DNA from: an uncultured Mollicutes bacterium
GTDB lineage: Bacteria > Bacillota_I > Bacilli_A > Acholeplasmatales > Anaeroplasmataceae
NCBI GenBank assembly: GCA_900540705.1
Contig: UQGR01000051.1
Location: 1-8,918, forward strand
Reading direction: 5' to 3'
DNA: 8,918 nucleotides
Shown here: piece after piece, positions 6,144-8,918 of the stretch
Layout of the letters: each line of letters begins with the position of its first letter
Position numbering within the stretch: position 1 is the first letter of the stretch
Translations under genes and position numbers: made by a program
Notes under the pieces: model-generated
What the model was told of the DNA's origin: nothing
Databases searched by the model: none
Seen by the model: the letters and a program-made list of their open reading frames with translations, nothing else

Positions 6144-7625
6144 CTAGTTACGATTTCGATTATGTGGGAAAAGAAGAACATCACGAATGCTTGTTTTTCC
6201 TGTCAGCAGCATGACGGTTCTGTCGATGCCAATTCCAATACCACCAGTAGGAGGCATTCCATATTCTAGAGCCTCTACAAAGTCTGTATCAATCTCACAG
6301 GCCTCATCATTTCCTAGGCTTCTTTCCTGAAGCTGTTTTTGGAATCTTTCCATTTGGTCTAGAGGATCGTTTAGCTCACTGAAGGCATTTCCATATTCTG
6401 TAGCCCCCATAAAGATTTCAAAACGGTCAGTAAATCTAGGGTCTTTATCATTTTTCTTTGCAAGTGGAGAAATTTCCACAGGATGTCCATAAAGAATTGT
6501 AGGCTGTTGGAGCTTTTCCTCTCCGTATTTTTCAAAGAAGGCATTGATGATATGACCAACTCCAGTAAAGTGGGCAGGCACCTCTATGTTGTGCTGCTTT
6601 GCGATATCCTTAGCCTGTTCAAAGGTCATAGGCTGCCAGAAGTCTACGCCACATTCCTGCTTAATTAAATCCACCATATGGATTCTTGCAAATTTAGATA
6701 AGTCATAGGTGTTTCCGTCGAATTCTACAACAGTCGTTCCTAAAACCTCTAAAGAAACCTGCTTAAAGAAGTTTTCGGCAAGCTCCATCATACCCTCCAT
6801 ATCGGAATAAGCTAGGTAAGCCTCTACTGTAGTAAATTCTGGATTATGTCTAGAATCTACTCCCTCATTTCTAAATAGACGTCCTATTTCATATACAGCC
6901 TCCATGCCACCAACAATCAATCGCTTTAATGGTAGCTCAGTAGCAATTCTTAAATAAAATGGCATATCTAACGCATTATGATGGGTTGTAAATGGACGAG
7001 CAGCAGCTCCACCTAGAATTGGCTGAAGTACAGGAGTTTCTACCTCTACAAAGCCTTGATTATCAAAGAAATGCTGAATGGCACGAATGATTTTTGGACG
7101 CATAAAGGCAACTCTTCTAGAATCATCATTTACAATTAAATCTACATATCTTCTACGGCGAGCCTCTTCCACATCCTGTAAGCCATGGAATTTTTCAGGT
7201 AACGGACGAATCGCTTTTGATAGATGAGTAAATACTGTACATTTTACAGTCAACTGGCCAGTATTGGTACGCATTACAGTTCCTTCAATTCCTAGGATAT
7301 CTCCAATGTCTGATTTAATGAAAATATCATAAACATCCTCGCCTAGAATTTCCTTTGAGATATAGCATTGAATGGTTCCAAATTTATCTAATATATTGAT
7401 AAACCCTATCTTGCCCTGACGTCTTTTAGCAATCATACGTCCAGCAATTTTTACTGTAAAGGTCTGTTGTTCTAAGTCTTCCTTTGTATATTTGTCATAA
7501 TCTTCTATAATAGATTTAGAGTTGGCCGTTCTATCATATCTTTGACCAAAGGGTTTTACGCCTTTTTCCTCTAAATAGGCTAATTTTTCTATACGGATTC
7601 TTTCTTGTTCAGGTCTCTTTTCCAT
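6144..7625 (-). CDS. lysS: lysyl-tRNA synthetase, class II
   Basis: A 493-aa cytosolic enzyme that charges tRNA-Lys with lysine using ATP. ATG 7625 is chosen because AGGAGG lies 8 nt upstream; the longer in-frame form starting at 7685 begins within the promoter. The N-terminal OB-fold anticodon-binding domain covers about residues 55-145. The class II core follows: motif 1 ends in GFVEVETPVL (191-200), motif 2 is GRLFRNEGVDSRHNPEFT (248-265), and motif 3 is GIGIGIDR with Arg469. The specificity segment ATEYGNAFSELNDP (408-421) marks it as LysRS rather than AspRS or AsnRS. Length is normal. The last residues, FPHNRNRN, differ from the more usual LLFPTxR ending, which is probably harmless. It is the first gene of a four-gene operon with the unknown protein, GNAT and glycosyltransferase. 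No T-box leader is present: only 31 nt separate the -10 from the start codon. Confidence 0.96.
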   Translation of the reverse strand: MEKRPEQERIRIEKLAYLEEKGVKPFGQRYDRTANSKSIIEDYDKYTKEDLEQQTFTVKIAGRMIAKRRQGKIGFINILDKFGTIQCYISKEILGEDVYDIFIKSDIGDILGIEGTVMRTNTGQLTVKCTVFTHLSKAIRPLPEKFHGLQDVEEARRRRYVDLIVNDDSRRVAFMRPKIIRAIQHFFDNQGFVEVETPVLQPILGGAAARPFTTHHNALDMPFYLRIATELPLKRLIVGGMEAVYEIGRLFRNEGVDSRHNPEFTTVEAYLAYSDMEGMMELAENFFKQVSLEVLGTTVVEFDGNTYDLSKFARIHMVDLIKQECGVDFWQPMTFEQAKDIAKQHNIEVPAHFTGVGHIINAFFEKYGEEKLQQPTILYGHPVEISPLAKKNDKDPRFTDRFEIFMGATEYGNAFSELNDPLDQMERFQKQLQERSLGNDEACEIDTDFVEALEYGMPPTGGIGIGIDRTVMLLTGKTSIRDVLLFPHNRNRN

Positions 7626-7656
7626 ACTATAATCCTCCTCATTTTTTGCAAGATTT

Positions 7657-7685
7657 ATTATAGCATAATAAAAGATAAAAAACAA
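7657..7685 (-). promoter_or_regulatory. lysS operon promoter with extended -10
   Basis: Read on the minus strand, TATAAT occupies 7662-7657 with TGC directly upstream, giving an extended -10. A weak -35 TTGTTT lies at 7685-7680 with a 17-bp spacer. The transcript would have a leader of about 25 nt carrying AGGAGG. This places the operon promoter just downstream of the rearranged cas region, so lysS expression does not depend on it. Confidence 0.75.
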
Positions 7686-7707
7686 CCGACAACAACGCTA
7701 TTCTGCT

Positions 7708-7725
7708 TGTCCAAATTTAAGGACA
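7708..7725. repeat. short inverted repeat at the lysS/solute-binding-protein boundary
   Basis: TGTCC (7708-7712) and GGACA (7721-7725) form a 5-bp stem around an 8-nt AT-only loop, followed on the plus strand by TTTTT. It spans the stop codon of the chimeric reading frame (TAA at 7717-7719). It could be a weak terminator for plus-strand transcripts, an operator or chance. It lies where the upstream sequence seems to have been rearranged. Confidence 0.35.
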
Positions 7726-8592
7726 TTTTTGTATGATTTTATTCTTGTTTGTAATATAGTAGTTGTCTTTATGGAAGAGACCATAATGATAAGCTTCTTC
7801 AACCATGTACTGCTTTGCAGCATCAATGTCCGCATCATCCTGAGAAGCAGCCGCTGTCATCAGGAGATTGTCCAGTTTGTCATCTCTTACCATTGCCATG
7901 TTATGCTCTGCGTAACGTGTGCTGTTTAACTGGTTCCAGATACGGGTAATATAACCGTATGCGGAGTTATAAGAAATATTAAGATCGAACTTAGTCGGGT
8001 CTGTCTGGTATGTATTCCAGAGAGCCTGTTCAAAGGATGTAACCTCACTGTCAATTCCAACTTCTTTTAAGTATGCCTGAATGATCTGTGCAGTCTTTAC
8101 ACGAACCTCATCTGTGTCACAGAGAATTGTAAGTTTCAGACTTCCATCAGCAACTCCGGCTTCCTTTAAGAGTTCTTTTGCTTTTTCCGGATTCCATTTA
8201 TAAAAAAAAGCACATATAGCCTGTGCCATTTCTCCGGAAGTATTTTTCAACAACTTCAGATGCTTCTCCTTTGCCGCTTCAAAGCATTCTGTAATTCTTT
8301 TTCCTGTACCACTCTTATCAATTCCAAGCATATATTTCGAATTATCACATAAAAAATTCGCCGCAACTCCGGATGATCGCGTGAGCATTGCCGGAACTTT
8401 CATTGTTTGTGAAATCCAAATCTGTTTCTTCCCTGCCTGTCTCTCCTCCTTCAGCCATAAGATATTCTTTATATCCCCGTCTGTAGACAAATTGATTCCA
8501 TAAGAAACTTTTGCCTGACACCACCCCTGTTTGGGTAATTTTTCTTGTCTTTCCAAATCTTCATAATATTTCACCAATGCCTGCAGTATCAT
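7717..8592 (-). CDS. chimeric ORF: N-terminus of Cas8c/Csd1 joined to C-terminal part of an ABC solute-binding protein
   Basis: A continuous 291-aa frame made of two unrelated parts. Residues 1 to about 133 match the N-terminus of the type I-C Cascade large subunit Cas8c (Csd1): MILQALVKYYEDL start, AKVSYGINLSTDG, TRSSGVAANFLCDNSKY and CFEAAKEKHLKLL. Residues about 134-285 match the C-terminal lobe of peptide/nickel-type solute-binding proteins (SBP_bac_5). The crossover is at WNPEKAKELLKEAG, a stretch that suits both families (Csd1 has W-D/N-P-E; the binding protein has NPEKAKELL). Cas8c is normally about 550-600 aa, so roughly three quarters is lost, including the 3' region that in type I-C systems also yields Cas11c. 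The ORF starts at ATGA, overlapping the cas5 stop by 4 nt, the normal I-C arrangement. It lacks the rest of the Cas8c fold and the signal peptide of the binding protein. I infer it is non-functional, or an assembly chimera. Confidence 0.85.
   Translation of the reverse strand: MILQALVKYYEDLERQEKLPKQGWCQAKVSYGINLSTDGDIKNILWLKEERQAGKKQIWISQTMKVPAMLTRSSGVAANFLCDNSKYMLGIDKSGTGKRITECFEAAKEKHLKLLKNTSGEMAQAICAFFYKWNPEKAKELLKEAGVADGSLKLTILCDTDEVRVKTAQIIQAYLKEVGIDSEVTSFEQALWNTYQTDPTKFDLNISYNSAYGYITRIWNQLNSTRYAEHNMAMVRDDKLDNLLMTAAASQDDADIDAAKQYMVEEAYHYGLFHKDNYYITNKNKIIQKCP
7738..8193 (-). pseudogene. fragment of an oligopeptide/nickel-type ABC transporter solute-binding protein
   Basis: About 150 codons of an extracytoplasmic substrate-binding protein (SBP_bac_5 family), without its own start, lipoprotein signal or N-terminal lobe; full proteins are about 500-550 aa. 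Recognisable parts are NPEKAKELLKEAGV, the strand LKLTILCDTDE, AQIIQAYLKEVGIDSEV, the FDLNISYNSAYG region and the late helix AAKQYMVEEAYHYGLFHKDNYYITN. In relatives a further 20-30 residues usually follow the YYVTN-like strand; here the frame ends after NKNKIIQKCP, so the 3' end also appears cut. Sampled lines of this segment have about 40-45% G+C, a little above most of the window. No permease or ATPase genes are adjacent. Confidence 0.75.
8180..8592 (-). pseudogene. cas8c: truncated cas8c (csd1), type I-C CRISPR large subunit
   Basis: This is the cas8c-derived part of the chimeric frame, about 133-138 codons. The intact protein is the large subunit of the type I-C Cascade complex, which recognises the PAM and helps place crRNA on target DNA. 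The 5' end is undamaged and overlaps the cas5 stop by ATGA. The 3' side ends at the NPEKA stretch. A run of eight A (8202-8209; T8 on the coding strand) lies inside AFFYKW, about 10 nt before the join. Downstream cas7, cas4, cas1 and cas2 are not in this window. Confidence 0.85.
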
Positions 8593-8918
8593 CGAACCAC
8601 CTCGCAGTTTCGCACATCTATTACTCCCTGTTTCATGATTGCTCTAAAAAACATGGGGCTAAGATTCTCTTCATCCGAATAATCAATATCATATAGCATA
8701 AATCCAAAATCTTTTTCCTCTACATCGTCATATGCAGTATGAATTTCCTCTTCATTACACAACTCAAAATTTGCAGGAAATTCCCGACACCCAAAATAAG
8801 GCATACTGTAACATGCGCCTCTTTTCAATCTCCTCATAATAATATCCTTGAATTTCCCTGGATTATCCGTTTCATTTGCTTTCTCCGTCATTTCAAAATG
8901 AGCTTCAATAACATACTC
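8589..8918 (-). CDS. cas5c: Cas5 of type I-C CRISPR system (Cas5c/Cas5d), C-terminal part, runs off the window edge
   Basis: The reading frame is open to the right edge, giving at least 109 residues of the C-terminal half; the in-frame ATG at 8891 is internal, because YVIEAHFE precedes it in frame. In type I-C systems this protein is the endoribonuclease that cuts the pre-crRNA repeat and then holds the 5' handle in Cascade, replacing Cas6. Family marks are the FKDIIMRRLKRGACYSMPYF region, the highly typical GCREFPANF, then FGFMLYDIDY, and a C-terminal FFRAIMKQGVIDV. The family length is about 220-245 aa, so roughly half lies beyond the window. Catalytic residues of the N-terminal half cannot be checked. 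What is visible is undamaged. The stop TGA (8591-8589) overlaps the cas8c start; cas3 would be expected upstream, to the right of the window. Confidence 0.92.
   Translation of the reverse strand, partial: EYVIEAHFEMTEKANETDNPGKFKDIIMRRLKRGACYSMPYFGCREFPANFELCNEEEIHTAYDDVEEKDFGFMLYDIDYSDEENLSPMFFRAIMKQGVIDVRNCEVVR

Noticed and set aside
7626..7685. N-terminal extension of lysS from 7685
   Set aside because: The extension covers the promoter -10 and the AGGAGG site; the conserved protein starts at ATG 7625.
7626..7716. T-box or L-box style leader for lysS
   Set aside because: The predicted transcript leader is only about 25 nt, too short for such a riboswitch, and no T-box motif is visible.
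7700..8210. Insertion sequence as the cause of the cas8c rearrangement
   Set aside because: No transposase frame and no matching terminal inverted repeats flank the segment; the only inverted repeat (7708-7725) is 5 bp and local.
8589..8891. Cas5 fragment starting as a separate 100-aa protein at ATG 8891
   Set aside because: The frame stays open to the window edge and encodes Cas5-like residues upstream of that ATG, so it is internal.
7700..8918. CRISPR array near the cas genes
   Set aside because: No regularly spaced direct repeats are present in this part of the window; any array would lie outside it.

Overview
The window looks like chromosomal DNA from a low-GC Gram-positive bacterium of the Clostridia, plausibly Lachnospiraceae-like. 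The evidence is AT-rich DNA, strong AGGAGG-type ribosome binding sites, TATAAT promoters, a class II aldolase, a GT4 glycolipid-type glycosyltransferase, possible Spo0A boxes and a type I-C CRISPR remnant. The genus cannot be fixed from sequence alone.

Left half, plus strand. A membrane-bound hybrid histidine kinase (132-2291) has its own promoter and two upstream TTTGTCGA repeats that resemble Spo0A boxes. It is followed by a separate promoter and a two-gene carbohydrate unit: class II fructose-bisphosphate aldolase (2410-3279) and a long RpiB/LacA/LacB-family protein (3333-3968) that lacks the usual N-terminal Asp-His motif of ribose-5-phosphate isomerases. A hairpin lies between the two genes. 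The unit ends at a compact bidirectional terminator (about 3967-4003) shared with the opposing operon.

Middle, minus strand. A tightly packed operon runs from an extended -10 promoter at 7657-7685 to that terminator. Its genes are lysS (6144-7625), an unrecognised 201-aa soluble protein (5530-6135), a GNAT acetyltransferase that probably starts at GTG 5540 (5025-5540), and a GT4 glycosyltransferase related to glycolipid synthases of the CpoA/BgsA kind (3994-5010). Gaps or overlaps of 8 to 14 nt imply translational coupling. The operon ties lysine charging to envelope glycolipid synthesis by position only.

Right edge, minus strand. This is the unusual part. The 3' half of a type I-C cas5 gene enters from the right edge and overlaps by ATGA the start of cas8c (csd1). 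After about 133 codons, the cas8c frame passes without interruption into the C-terminal part of an extracytoplasmic oligopeptide/nickel-type ABC transporter solute-binding protein. The join falls at a stretch of the form W-NPEKAKELL that suits both families. The solute-binding part also seems to lack its own C-terminal tail and stops 31 nt before the -35 box of lysS. The rest of cas8c, cas7, cas4, cas1 and cas2 are absent from their expected place. The region is either a genuine deletion/recombination scar that destroyed a type I-C system or an assembly chimera; the sequence alone does not decide between them. No CRISPR array, tRNA, rRNA or intact insertion sequence was seen.
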